Below are positions 43,405-52,242 of a DNA stretch of 64,000 nt, one piece after another. Position 1 is the stretch's first letter. Each line of letters opens with the position of its first letter. Source of the DNA: Geothrix fuzhouensis (GTDB taxonomy: Bacteria > Acidobacteriota > Holophagae > Holophagales > Holophagaceae); NCBI RefSeq assembly GCF_024609325.1, contig NZ_JANHMQ010000002.1:496001-560000 (forward strand), read 5' to 3'. The notes under the pieces are model-generated. The model made no database searches. It worked only from the letters and a program-made list of their open reading frames with translations, and was not told where the DNA came from. Made by a program: the position numbers and the translations under genes.

Positions 43405-43420
43405 TGTGATTTAAGTCATA
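43405..43420 (+). promoter_or_regulatory. Crp/Fnr-family-like site upstream of the octahaem cytochrome
   Basis: TGTGA-TTTAAG-TCATA is one mismatch from TGTGA-N6-TCACA, within the larger inverted pair ATATG/CATAT. It lies in the only AT-rich part of the 226-bp gap, 109 nt before the cytochrome ATG, next to TATAAT at 43395. Confidence 0.4.
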
Positions 43421-43528
43421 TGGCGCAACCATGACACAGATCGTACCGTCGGTCATATCGGCGTCCGTGGCTTCTTCGTTTCCTGGGCGTCCATCCCCAT
43501 CACGCTCCACCCCTTCCTGGGAGGACCC

Positions 43529-44902
43529 ATGACTCGGACTGCCTTCAAGACCTTCGCCGGCGCCGTGTCCGCCCTGGCGCTCGCAGGCCTCATCGCCGCC
43601 TGCGGCGGCTCGAAACCGGACGCCCCGGCGACTTCCACCGCGTTGAATCCGGAACAGCGGGTCCTGCCCAACCGGACCGGTTCCTCCGGATACGTGGTGC
43701 TGGCCTGGAACGACCTCGGCATGCACTGTCTGAACCCCAGCTACGACGCCGCGGTGATCCTGCCCCCCTACAACACCGTGCAGGCCCAGGTGGTGAAGCG
43801 GGGCAATCCGCCCCAGCCCGTCACCTCGGGTGTCACCGTGAGCTACCGGATCCTCAACAACACCAAGTCCTCGACCAAGGGGAGTTTCGGGCAGTTCTGG
43901 GCGAACATGCAGAAGCTGTTCGGCGTGTCCCTTCCCGTGGACAAGGGCCTCAATCTCGACGATCCGTCCGTGAACAATGGCCTCTCCGGGACCATGTTGG
44001 CCAAGGGTGACCACTTCCTGGCCTCGGGCATCCCGTTGACGCCCATCGATGACAAGGGCGTGTGGAACCCGTATCAGGTGGGCGAGATTACGGTGAAGGA
44101 CGCCAGTGGCAAGGTGGTGGCCCAGACCACGACCACGGTGCCCACCTCGGACGAGATCAGTTGCTCGAAGTGCCACGGCAGCGACGCCCTGAACGAGGTG
44201 CTCCGGAAGCATGACGCGGCCCACGGCACTCAGCTCTTCGCGAACAAGCCCGTCCTGTGCGCCAGCTGCCACGGCAGTCCGGCCCTCGGCACGTCGGGCC
44301 CGGGATCCTCGGGGATGTACCTCTCGCAGGCCGTGCATGGCTTCCACGCCACCCGAGGCGCCGCCTGCTACGACTGCCATCCCGGCGCCACCACCAAGTG
44401 CAACCGGAGCCTGGCCCACACCGCGGCCGACGGGAACTGCACGACCTGCCACGGAGACATGGCCAACGTGGCAAACACCATCAAGAGTGGCGCCCGGGTG
44501 CCGTGGGCCAACGAACCCAAGTGCGTGACCTGCCACAGCGGCGTCGCCGAGGTGGACACGGGTTCCGCGCTCTACCGGAATGCGCGGGGCCACGGCAACC
44601 TCTACTGCTCCGCCTGCCACGGCAGCCCCCACGCGATGGTGCCCACCTCCCAGGCCTCGGACAATGCACAGGCCATCCAGTACCAGGGCAAGGCCAAGGC
44701 CATCGCCAGCTGCGCCGCCTGCCACAGTTCCAACCAGGGCGGAGGCTTCAGCGAGTTCGCCCACAAGCACACTTCCGCGGGTGACAACCAGGCTTCTGCC
44801 TGCAACGTCTGCCACACGGGATTCCAGGATGTCACTCAACAGGCCAAGTGGCCCCACCAGTTCCAGTGGAAGGCACGCGGGGGCTCGGGCGGCGGCGACT
44901 GA
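43529..44902 (+). CDS. Octahaem c-type cytochrome lipoprotein
   Basis: The product has 457 residues. The signal peptide ends in a lipobox (ALAGLIAAC, Cys at about 25). A beta-rich non-haem domain spans about 45-205. The second half holds eight CXXCH sites (CSKCH, CASCH, CYDCH, CTTCH, CVTCH, CSACH, CAACH, CNVCH). Additional histidines (e.g. HGFHATRG, AHKHTSAG) can serve as distal ligands. Lipid anchoring and exposure at the outer membrane would suit extracellular electron transfer, as in Geothrix-like bacteria; this is inference. It is monocistronic with GGGAGG before the ATG. Confidence 0.93.
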   Translation: MTRTAFKTFAGAVSALALAGLIAACGGSKPDAPATSTALNPEQRVLPNRTGSSGYVVLAWNDLGMHCLNPSYDAAVILPPYNTVQAQVVKRGNPPQPVTSGVTVSYRILNNTKSSTKGSFGQFWANMQKLFGVSLPVDKGLNLDDPSVNNGLSGTMLAKGDHFLASGIPLTPIDDKGVWNPYQVGEITVKDASGKVVAQTTTTVPTSDEISCSKCHGSDALNEVLRKHDAAHGTQLFANKPVLCASCHGSPALGTSGPGSSGMYLSQAVHGFHATRGAACYDCHPGATTKCNRSLAHTAADGNCTTCHGDMANVANTIKSGARVPWANEPKCVTCHSGVAEVDTGSALYRNARGHGNLYCSACHGSPHAMVPTSQASDNAQAIQYQGKAKAIASCAACHSSNQGGGFSEFAHKHTSAGDNQASACNVCHTGFQDVTQQAKWPHQFQWKARGGSGGGD

Positions 44903-44913
44903 ACCATTTCCCG

Positions 44914-44972
44914 GCCACCGAGTAGCGCCGGGCCTGGGTACCGCCCTGCTCCAGGGCAAGGGCTTCATGGAA
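44914..44972 (-). pseudogene. Fragment duplicated from the zinc-ribbon gene
   Basis: These 59 bases align without gaps to 43007-43065 within the zinc-ribbon gene, with about seven differences. Read on the minus strand it still encodes HEALALEQGGTQARRYSVAG. A short frame with ATG at 44990 runs through it into the antisense of the cytochrome end. There is no ribosome site, so I treat it as a remnant. Confidence 0.55.
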
Positions 44973-45028
44973 GGTCTTCACCGTCATCGTTTCAGGTGAG
45001 CAGGCCCGAAGTAGTCCAGATGTAAAGG

Positions 45029-45056
45029 AAGGCGGGGGCCGCGGGGCCCCCGCCTT
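45029..45056. terminator. Bidirectional terminator hairpin
   Basis: AAGGCGGGGGCC and GGCCCCCGCCTT form a perfect 12-bp stem with loop GCGG, between the convergent octahaem cytochrome and BIG2 protein genes. Confidence 0.75.
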
Positions 45057-45071
45057 CATCCGATCCAGCGT

Positions 45072-47225
45072 TTACTGTTTCGTATGGTCCAGTAGGCCGG
45101 TATTCATGAAGTCGAATCCATCGTTCCTGCTGCGGAGCACATTGATGTAAGGGAAACTGACATCCGTGTGCACATGGATCCCGGGCGCCATGACCGCTTG
45201 GTAGATCAGCGTCCGCTTATCGACGCCGTAGTAGTTGGTGACGTGGCTCGTGCAGTTGAAGATGATCTGGTTTGACGTGTTGGAGAAGCTGCCCACATGG
45301 ACGGCCTCCACCAAGCCGTAGGGGCCACTGGTGGCGCCGAAATCCATGGCCAGGAAGTAGGAGAAAGTACCGTCGGCATTGAAGGTGTATTGCGCCGACG
45401 CATTGGAGTAGTCCACGGGATTGGGCACGCCGACGAAGAGCCATCGGCCGACCAGCGCGGCGTCGAAGGGCTGATTGACGGTGACGGTGCAGGTGGCGGA
45501 GAGGGCGCCCTTGGTGGCGGTGATGAGGGCCGTACCTCTCCAGACAGCGGTGACAAGGCCTGCGGCATTCACCGTGGCCACATCCGGGGCATTGGAGGTC
45601 CAGGTGACCTGGGCATCATAGGGGGTCACGGTGGATCCGTCCGAGAAGCGGCCCGTGGCGGTGATGTCCATGGTCTGCCCCGCGGTCCCCGTTGCGGACG
45701 TGGGGTTCAAGGTGATGGATGTGAGGGTTGGTGCCGTGGCGCTCACAGTGATGGCGGCCGTGCGCGACACGTCGTTCAAGCTCGCGGTGATGGTGGCCGT
45801 TCCTGCGGCGACTCCGGTCACCACACCACCGGCGTTCACGGTGGCCACTGTCGGTGCCGAACTCGTCCAAGTCAGGTAGGAGTCGTAGGGGACCGTGCTG
45901 GTGCCGTTGGACCAGTTCACGGTTGAGGTGATGTCCACAGTTTGGCCGACGTTCAGCGCGGCGCTGGTGGGATCCAGCGAGATGGAGACCACCGTGGGGC
46001 CGGCGTTGACGGTGATGGCCGCTGTGCCGGAAACCCCCGAGGCACTGGCTGTGATGGTGGCTGTGCCCGCGGACTGGGCCGTCACCACCCCGATGGAATC
46101 CACCGTGGCCACGGCTGGGGCGCTGGAGGTCCAGGTCACCCGCGTGTCATAGGGGGAGTCGGTGGTGCCGTTCGAGAGGTGCCCGGTTGCTCCAATGTCC
46201 ACGGTTTGCCCGATGTTCAGGGCACTGCTGATGGGGTTGAGGCTGATGGAGGTGAGGGTGGGACTGGAGGAACTCACGGTGATGGCGGCCGTGGTGTTGC
46301 GGCCGTTGGCGGAGGCCGTGAGGATGGCGGATCCGGCGCCGACAGCCGTGACCACGCCCGCCGAATTCACGATGGCGACACCGGGGGTGTTGGTGGACCA
46401 GGTCACGTTGGCGTCGTAGGGCGTGGTGATGGTGCCGTTGGACCAGTTGGCGGTGGCGGTGAAATCCGCCGTCTGTCCCACATTCAGCGTCACGCCCGCA
46501 GCGGGGTTGAGGGTGATGGAGGTAAGGGTGGGACTGGAGGAACTCACGGTGATGGCAGCCGTGGTGTTGAGGCCATTGGCGCTGGCCGTGAGGGTGGTGG
46601 ATCCGGCGGCGACGGCTGTGACAACGCCCGCCGAATTCACCGTGGCCACGCTGGCAAGGTTGGTGGTCCAGGTGACGCTGGAATCGTAAGGGACCGTACT
46701 GGTGCCGTTGGACCAATTGGCGGTGGCGGTGAAATCCGCCGTCTGCCCCACGTTCAGGGTCACGCCTGCGGCGGGGGAGAGGGTGATGGAGGTAAGGACC
46801 GCGGAGGAGGCATTGACGGTCACGACGGCGGAACCCTGGATGGTGCCCTTGGTCGCGGTGATGGTGGCGGTCCCGGCCGCCACTCCGCTCACCAGGCCGC
46901 TGGCGGACACGGAAGCCGTCCCCGGGGCGCTGGAGGTCCAGGTCACCGAGCTGTCGTAGGGCGTGACCGTGGTGCCATCGGAAAAGTGGCCTGTGGCCTG
47001 GAGATCTGCCGAGGCGCCCACATTGAGGGTGGGCCCCGAGGGAGCGAGGGTGATAGAGGTCAAAGTCGCCGTGGCTGTTGGCGGAGGCGACGACGGGGCG
47101 GAACTGCCTCCGCCACTTCCGCCGCAGGCCAGCATCAGGACGGCCGCAAGGCAGGCACCCATGGCCCGGAGGGGCCGGTTCCGGCGCAGCGCGGGCGATG
47201 GGGAGTGGGCGTGCATGTCGGGCAT
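45072..47225 (-). CDS. Lipoprotein with six BIG2 (bacterial Ig-like) domains
   Basis: The product has 717 residues. The signal peptide ends in LAAVLMLACGGSGGG (lipobox Cys), then a Ser/Pro linker. Six tandem domains of about 83 residues follow, each with the pattern LTSITLxP, LNVGQTxD, PYDxxVTWTS, VATVNxxGVVTxVAAGTATITA. The C-terminal 135 residues form a different domain that starts FDAALVGRWLFVG and has a few aromatics. BIG2 arrays are cell-surface stalks. ATG 47225 was chosen for its GGAGG 6 nt upstream. The terminal domain is likely the functional head; its ligand is unknown. Confidence 0.9.
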   Translation of the reverse strand: MPDMHAHSPSPALRRNRPLRAMGACLAAVLMLACGGSGGGSSAPSSPPPTATATLTSITLAPSGPTLNVGASADLQATGHFSDGTTVTPYDSSVTWTSSAPGTASVSASGLVSGVAAGTATITATKGTIQGSAVVTVNASSAVLTSITLSPAAGVTLNVGQTADFTATANWSNGTSTVPYDSSVTWTTNLASVATVNSAGVVTAVAAGSTTLTASANGLNTTAAITVSSSSPTLTSITLNPAAGVTLNVGQTADFTATANWSNGTITTPYDANVTWSTNTPGVAIVNSAGVVTAVGAGSAILTASANGRNTTAAITVSSSSPTLTSISLNPISSALNIGQTVDIGATGHLSNGTTDSPYDTRVTWTSSAPAVATVDSIGVVTAQSAGTATITASASGVSGTAAITVNAGPTVVSISLDPTSAALNVGQTVDITSTVNWSNGTSTVPYDSYLTWTSSAPTVATVNAGGVVTGVAAGTATITASLNDVSRTAAITVSATAPTLTSITLNPTSATGTAGQTMDITATGRFSDGSTVTPYDAQVTWTSNAPDVATVNAAGLVTAVWRGTALITATKGALSATCTVTVNQPFDAALVGRWLFVGVPNPVDYSNASAQYTFNADGTFSYFLAMDFGATSGPYGLVEAVHVGSFSNTSNQIIFNCTSHVTNYYGVDKRTLIYQAVMAPGIHVHTDVSFPYINVLRSRNDGFDFMNTGLLDHTKQ
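45475..47064 (-). repeat. Six tandem repeats of about 250 bp (BIG2 units)
   Basis: The six repeats are visible in DNA and protein. The second and third units are the most alike (LNPAAGVTLNVGQTADFTAT and near-identical flanks), indicating recent duplication or gene conversion. Confidence 0.85.
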
Positions 47226-47295
47226 GGTGACCTCCAGAGAATCGCCTTCAGGCTGGCCACGACCTTGAAGGGCTGGCAGGGCCACTTTGGTGATA

Positions 47296-47312
47296 GGGGG
47301 TGGGCCACCCCC
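47296..47312. promoter_or_regulatory. GC-rich palindrome in the MocR/BIG2 intergenic region
   Basis: GGGGGTGG-G-CCACCCCC is a perfect palindrome, followed by the imperfect pair CCTGGG/CCCAGG (47311-47330). It lies in the 143-bp gap between two divergent genes, one of which is a transcription factor, so an operator is possible. Confidence 0.4.
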
Positions 47313-47368
47313 TGGGGGGCCGGGCCCAGGTCCGATACTCCAGGTCCCAACAACATTCCTTTGGTCGG

Positions 47369-48874
47369 GTGGATCCCGTAGACTGGAAGCCCCTCCCGGA
47401 GCCAGCCCTGAGCGCACGGACGCCCACCGTCTTTCTCGATCCCCAGAGCCGGGAGCCGGTCTATCTCCAGATCGCGCACTCCCTCATGCAGGAGATCCAC
47501 CGGGGCCGCCTCCACCCCGGGGATCCCCTGCCCGGGTACCGGACCCTCGGCGAACGGCTGGGTGTCAGCCGCAACACCGTGATGGCGGCCTATCGGGAAT
47601 TGCAGGCCGAGGGTTGGGTCGTCTCCACCCCGGGAGAGGGCAGCCTCGTGGCTCCTGATCCGCCGACCCGGATGCATGGGCAGTCTCCGACCACTGGTGG
47701 GGGCTCCGAGGGGACCATCATGGGGTTCGATCTGGCTTCGGGGCTGCACGAAGCGGCGCCCAAGGGAGCTCCCGGCCTCCTGAAGGTGGGGAGTGGCCTG
47801 CCGGATCCCCGCCTCCTCCCTGGCGCGGAACTGGCCCGGGCCTACCGGCGGGCCCTGGTCCTGAACCGCCAGCAGAACCTCGAGCTGGAGGATCCGCAGG
47901 GGCATCCCATGCTCCGCCAGTCGCTGGCCCGGATGCTGGGCGAGTCCCGGGGCATCGCCGCCTCGCCCGAGAACATCCTCGTCACCCGGGGCAGCCAGAT
48001 GGCCCTCTTCCTGGTGGGCCAGGCGCTGCTTTCTGCGGGAGAGGCCGTGGCGGTCGAGGCTCTGGGTCACCCGGGAGTCTGGGAAGCCTTCGCCCGGGCT
48101 GGCGCGCGCTGCCTGCCCGTTCCCGTGGACGCGGAAGGCATGCGCGTCGGGGCCCTGGCCCAGCTGGCGGAATCCGAGCGGCTGCGGGCCGTCTACGTCA
48201 CGCCGCTGCGCCAGTACCCCACCCTGGTGCCCCTTACCAGTGACCGGCGCCACCGGCTGATGGCCCTGGCCCAGTCCCACCGGTTCGCCATCATCGAGAA
48301 CGACCAGGACAGCGAGTTCCTGTTCGAAGGTCGGCCCCGGGCTCCCCTGGCGGCCGAGGACCGCTCCGGGGTGGTCATCCACGTCGGCACCCTCAGCAAG
48401 ATCTTCAGCCCCAACCTCCGCTTGGGTTACGTGCATGGACCAGCCCCCCTCATCGCCCGCATGCGCGCCCTGCGGCAGGCCCTGGACCGCCAGGGGGACA
48501 TGGTGCTGGAGCGGGCCTTCGCCGAGCTGCTCGACGATGGCGCCATCCACCGCCACCTCAATCGCATGCAGCTGGCCTACCGGACCCGCCGTGATGTCCT
48601 CTGCCGGGCGTTGGAGCGGGCCCTGGGCGATAGCCTGAGCTTCCAGGTACCGGAGGGCGGTCTGGCCCTGTGGGCCCAGGTGGCGGAGGGCGTGGATGTG
48701 GACCGCTGGGCCGCCCGCGCCCTGGAGCATGGCGTCGCCTTCCAGCCCGGTCGCCGCTTCGCGTTCGATGGCAGCGCCGTCCAGGGCCTGCGCCTGGGGT
48801 TCTCCAACTACCCTGAATCGGATCTGGAGGAAGTCGCCATCCGCATGCGCGCCGCGTTGGGCGAAACACGATGA
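47369..48874 (+). CDS. MocR/PdxR-type GntR regulator with aminotransferase domain
   Basis: The product has about 501 residues. The winged helix of GntR type carries PVYLQIAHSLMQEIHRG and LGVSRNTVMAAYRELQAEG. A class-I aminotransferase-like domain (about 110-495) includes the PLP-lysine segment GTLSKIFSPNLRLGY. Such proteins sense PLP or amino compounds. I take the GTG at 47369 as start, since no ATG precedes the DNA-binding domain and the region upstream looks non-coding; the Shine-Dalgarno is weak. The ATG of the downstream kinase overlaps its stop (ATGA). The divergent neighbour is the BIG2 lipoprotein. Confidence 0.88.
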   Translation: MDPVDWKPLPEPALSARTPTVFLDPQSREPVYLQIAHSLMQEIHRGRLHPGDPLPGYRTLGERLGVSRNTVMAAYRELQAEGWVVSTPGEGSLVAPDPPTRMHGQSPTTGGGSEGTIMGFDLASGLHEAAPKGAPGLLKVGSGLPDPRLLPGAELARAYRRALVLNRQQNLELEDPQGHPMLRQSLARMLGESRGIAASPENILVTRGSQMALFLVGQALLSAGEAVAVEALGHPGVWEAFARAGARCLPVPVDAEGMRVGALAQLAESERLRAVYVTPLRQYPTLVPLTSDRRHRLMALAQSHRFAIIENDQDSEFLFEGRPRAPLAAEDRSGVVIHVGTLSKIFSPNLRLGYVHGPAPLIARMRALRQALDRQGDMVLERAFAELLDDGAIHRHLNRMQLAYRTRRDVLCRALERALGDSLSFQVPEGGLALWAQVAEGVDVDRWAARALEHGVAFQPGRRFAFDGSAVQGLRLGFSNYPESDLEEVAIRMRAALGETR

Positions 48875-51800
48875 GCCTGCTGCTGAGTTCCCTGGATGGC
48901 CGGATCACCCTGAAGGGCGTCCTGGGCGTCGGCGGCATGGGCGAGGTCCACCGGGCCTGGGACGCAGGGCTGGAGCGCCCGGTGGCGGTGAAGTTCGTCC
49001 GGAGCCAGGATCCGCAGGAGGCCGATCGCCTCCTGCTGGAGGCGCGCCTCCAAGCCCGCGTGGAGCACCCGAACGTGGTTCGCGTGCACGACACGGGCAC
49101 CCTGGAGAGACGTCCCTGCATCCTCCTTCAGCTGGTGGAGGGACGGACCTTCGCGGACCTCCGCGCCAATGGGGATTGGCGGGTCGAGGTCGCCCTCGCT
49201 GCCCAGGCGGCCCGGGGCCTGGGGGCAGCCCACCGGATGGGTCTTGTCCACCGTGATGTGAAGCCGGCCAACATCCTCGTGGAGGACACCGAGGAGGGCC
49301 CCCAGGCCCGCCTGACGGATTTCGGCCTGGCGCGGGATGAAGAGGGCGGCCTTACCCGCTCGGGCCTGCTGATGGGCACGGTGGATTTCATGGCCCCGGA
49401 GCAAGTGTCGGGCGCCGCCCCGGTGGATTTCCGGGCCGACATCTACGGCCTCGGCGCCACCCTCTATGCCATCCTGGCTGGCCGCCCGCCGTTCCGGAAT
49501 CCGGTCGGATCCACGGCGAAGGCGCCGAGCACCCTGGACCTCCATGGGTCTACCGCCGCGGGGGACCTGCATCCGGGCGACCTGTTGCGCCGGGTGCTGG
49601 AGAAGGACCCGCTTCCGCTCACCGCAGCGGTCACGGGCCTGCCGAGGGACCTGGCCACGGTCGTGGCCAAGGCCATGGAGAAGGCGCCGGAACGGCGCTA
49701 TGCCACCGCCGAGGCGCTGGCAGACGACCTGGAGCGGGTGCTGAAGGGCCAGGCCATCCTGGCCCGGCCCATGGGGTGGCTGGAACGCGGCCTGCGCTGG
49801 TCCAAACGCAACCCTGCGGCCGCGAAAGCCCTTGGCGCGAGTCTCACGGTGATGCTCGCCACGGGCGCCTTCGCCACCTGGAACAGCCGCCGCAGCACCC
49901 TGGCCGCCCTTGAGGCGGCCCAGATGGGAGGGGAGGCCAAGGCCCTGGAGCTGCGCATGGGCATGGCCCACCTGGCCCCGGCCCACGACATCCGGCCAGT
50001 GAAAGCGGAGCTTCGACTGGCACTCGCCCGATTGCAGGCGCGCAAGGGGGCCGCCGAGGCCCCATCTGCCTATGCGCAGGGGCGCATCCACCTGATTCTT
50101 GAGGAACTGGAGCCGGCTCGGGTGTCCCTGGAACGCGCGTGGGTTCTGGGGTTCAGGGGTCCCGATCTGGAAGAAGCCATGGCGACCGTCTACAGCCAAC
50201 TCTACGAGCAGGCCCGCCAGGAGGCGGAGGGGCTGAAGGAACCGGCCTACCGGACACGGCGGCTGGCGGAAGCGGATCTCCGTTTTCACCAGCCGGCCCT
50301 TCGTCACTTCCAGGGGGCTGGATCAGATCGGGTCCTGCAGGCGCGGCTCGCCATGTTGGAGCAGCACGACGAGAGGGCGCGCGATCTCGCCCAGGCTGCT
50401 CGCCGGGCCGACCCGGAACGAGCGGAAGCAGGTCTGATCGAAGCGCAAGCCTGGATGAACCTCATGGTGAAGGCCTATGACCTTCAGCATTTTGAAGAAA
50501 GTGAGCGCTGCGCACGGGAGGGGCTGGCCATCACGCAGGCACTGGCCCGGGTGGTGCGAAGCGACCCTGCGGTGCATCACCTGGCGGGCCGATTTCACGC
50601 CTTCCTCACAAGTCTGGCCCAACGACGGGGCCTGCCCCTGAGTGCCGATGCCGAGGCGGGTTTTCGGGAGGTGGAACTCGCCCTGAGCCTGGATGCCGAT
50701 TCGTCTAAGCCCTGGTTGAACAGGGCCCTGATTCTGGCGAACCTCAGCCGGGCCCCGAAGGCGCCCGGGGATCCCTCCCGATTGGACTACTGCCTGGCCG
50801 GAGTGGAGGCCTGTCGGACGGCGGCCCGCCTGGCACCTGATTCAGCCCGGCCGCTCGCCCGCTTTGCCTACGCGCTCTACGACCTCGGAGGTGCTCAGGA
50901 GGATGTGGGACAGGACCCGGGTCCCGCCCTTCGGGAGGGGCGCGCCGTGGCGCTCCGCCTGGACGCGATGGAACCCTGGGACCCTTCGGGGTTGAGATGG
51001 GCCTTCGCCTGTTCCGAAACGGAGGCCCGCATTCTTCTGGACCACCAACGGGATGCCTCTGAACCCCTCGCCATGACCCAGTCCCTGGCGGAGCAGATGC
51101 AGGGCAAACCTGGGGTCACTGCAGCCAACCTCCAGGAGAATGTCAAAAACCTGGAATTGCTCCTGGCCCTGGATGCCCAGGCCAGGGGCAAGGACCCCGA
51201 GGCGCATTTCCACCGTTCCTACGAAGCAAGTGAGGCACTGCGACGCCTTGAGCCTGACCAGACGAATCCGGTGTTCTTCACTGGCTGGACTGCGATCCGT
51301 TGGATGGAAGGGCGGATCCTCCTTGGACGACCAGTGGAGGATGTACTGGACCGTGCCCTACCGGTGGTGGTGGCTGCCCATGAACGCTGGCCGAAGGAAC
51401 CTCAGTTGATGATCCATCTTGCCAAGATCCTCGGCTTTGGTGTCAGGGCCTCTCTGGACCTCCCCCAAGGCGTTGATGCCGGCAGGCTCCGGGCGGCAAG
51501 GGTGGCACTCAAGGCGGCCCGGGCACAGATCACGCCCACCGAATCGGCCGACCTAGAAGGCTGGTTGGCTCTCGCCGCCTCGGCGTCGCCTGGGCCAGGA
51601 CGGCAGGCGGAGGCCAAGGCGGCCCTGGCTTACTTCACCTCCGCGCTTCATCGCCATCCCACCGACCTGGGCGTGATCGAAGGCCTGGTGAGAGCCCAAT
51701 GCGGCCTGGGAAGGCCCTCTTCGGCGCTGCGCCTCCTTGAGTCCATGGAACCGGCCCTTGCCAAGAAGCCAGAGATCCAATGCCTGAAGGTTCGGACCCT

Positions 51801-51927
51801 GCGTGCCCTCGGGCGTCACGCAGAAGCGGATTGCCTCGCCACAGAGGCTCGGGTGGTCCACCCGGTATTCGCCCAGCACGTGGCCCTGTCCTTGGGGCCT
51901 CGTCTGGCCACCACCCCCGCCCCATGA
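48871..51927 (+). CDS. Transmembrane Ser/Thr protein kinase with long TPR-like region
   Basis: The product has 1018 residues. The kinase domain (about 12-285) contains LGVGGMGEV, AVKFV with the catalytic Lys, GLVHRDVKPANILV and LTDFGLAR. A transmembrane helix lies near 313-335 (AAAKALGASLTVMLATGAF). The remaining 680 residues are alpha-helical repeats, unlike the TolB-like region of the other two kinases. Translation is coupled to the MocR regulator by a 4-nt overlap, which is an unusual pairing. A weak hairpin (CGGCTG/CAGCCG at 51975-51989) follows. Confidence 0.9.
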   Translation: MSLLLSSLDGRITLKGVLGVGGMGEVHRAWDAGLERPVAVKFVRSQDPQEADRLLLEARLQARVEHPNVVRVHDTGTLERRPCILLQLVEGRTFADLRANGDWRVEVALAAQAARGLGAAHRMGLVHRDVKPANILVEDTEEGPQARLTDFGLARDEEGGLTRSGLLMGTVDFMAPEQVSGAAPVDFRADIYGLGATLYAILAGRPPFRNPVGSTAKAPSTLDLHGSTAAGDLHPGDLLRRVLEKDPLPLTAAVTGLPRDLATVVAKAMEKAPERRYATAEALADDLERVLKGQAILARPMGWLERGLRWSKRNPAAAKALGASLTVMLATGAFATWNSRRSTLAALEAAQMGGEAKALELRMGMAHLAPAHDIRPVKAELRLALARLQARKGAAEAPSAYAQGRIHLILEELEPARVSLERAWVLGFRGPDLEEAMATVYSQLYEQARQEAEGLKEPAYRTRRLAEADLRFHQPALRHFQGAGSDRVLQARLAMLEQHDERARDLAQAARRADPERAEAGLIEAQAWMNLMVKAYDLQHFEESERCAREGLAITQALARVVRSDPAVHHLAGRFHAFLTSLAQRRGLPLSADAEAGFREVELALSLDADSSKPWLNRALILANLSRAPKAPGDPSRLDYCLAGVEACRTAARLAPDSARPLARFAYALYDLGGAQEDVGQDPGPALREGRAVALRLDAMEPWDPSGLRWAFACSETEARILLDHQRDASEPLAMTQSLAEQMQGKPGVTAANLQENVKNLELLLALDAQARGKDPEAHFHRSYEASEALRRLEPDQTNPVFFTGWTAIRWMEGRILLGRPVEDVLDRALPVVVAAHERWPKEPQLMIHLAKILGFGVRASLDLPQGVDAGRLRAARVALKAARAQITPTESADLEGWLALAASASPGPGRQAEAKAALAYFTSALHRHPTDLGVIEGLVRAQCGLGRPSSALRLLESMEPALAKKPEIQCLKVRTLRALGRHAEADCLATEARVVHPVFAQHVALSLGPRLATTPAP

Positions 51928-52160
51928 TCGACCTCCGCCGCCACACCCTCCAGCTGGGGTGACGGACCCTCCAGCGGCTGCAACAGCCGGGTGAAGCCTA
52001 GCCCTTTCCCTGGTCCTGCAGGTGCCTGATGCGGACGCCCGCCGTCCATTCAGCGGGAGTTCCCGGGACCATGATGTTTCAAGCGATGGGAAACACCTCC
52101 GTTCCCAGCATCCCGCTTTCAAACAAAGGCATGGGCCCCCTTGGCCGATCCCGGGAAGAG
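51928..52160. other. Gene-free stretch before the repeat lipoprotein
   Basis: Apart from a small hairpin at 51975-51989, nothing convincing is seen. An open frame starting at 52029 runs into the following gene in another frame and is considered spurious. Confidence 0.4.
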
Positions 52161-52225
52161 GTGGCCCAGCCCCTTTCTGCAAAGCGTGCCTGGGCTGGAC
52201 CGGAGGGGGGCGCCAACCTGGGCCA
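52161..52225 (+). promoter_or_regulatory. Putative structured leader, copy 1
   Basis: TGGCCCAG (52162-52169) and CTGGGCCA (52218-52225) can pair around about 48 nt. The inside begins CCCCTTTCTGCAAAGCGTGCC, where CTTT/AAAG makes a small hairpin. A second copy with the same outer stem and similar inner sequence is at 55590-55653. Both lie upstream of exported repeat-lipoprotein genes. The GGAG of the downstream gene follows 9 nt later. Confidence 0.5.
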
Positions 52226-52242
52226 ACCTCTCTGGAGCCCCC

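Noticed and set aside
47226-47312. Third copy of the lipoprotein leader upstream of the BIG2 gene
   Set aside because: GGTGGCCCACCCCC resembles the start of the leader, but the closing CTGGGCCA arm is missing and the match is explained by the local palindrome.
45942-47381. Gly/Asp-rich frame opposite the BIG2 repeats
   Set aside because: It merely mirrors the repeat structure of the real gene; no ribosome site.
52161-52225. Cyclic-dinucleotide (GEMM) riboswitch
   Set aside because: The conserved GEMM core and tetraloop-receptor sequences are not present; only the position before envelope or cytochrome genes is similar.
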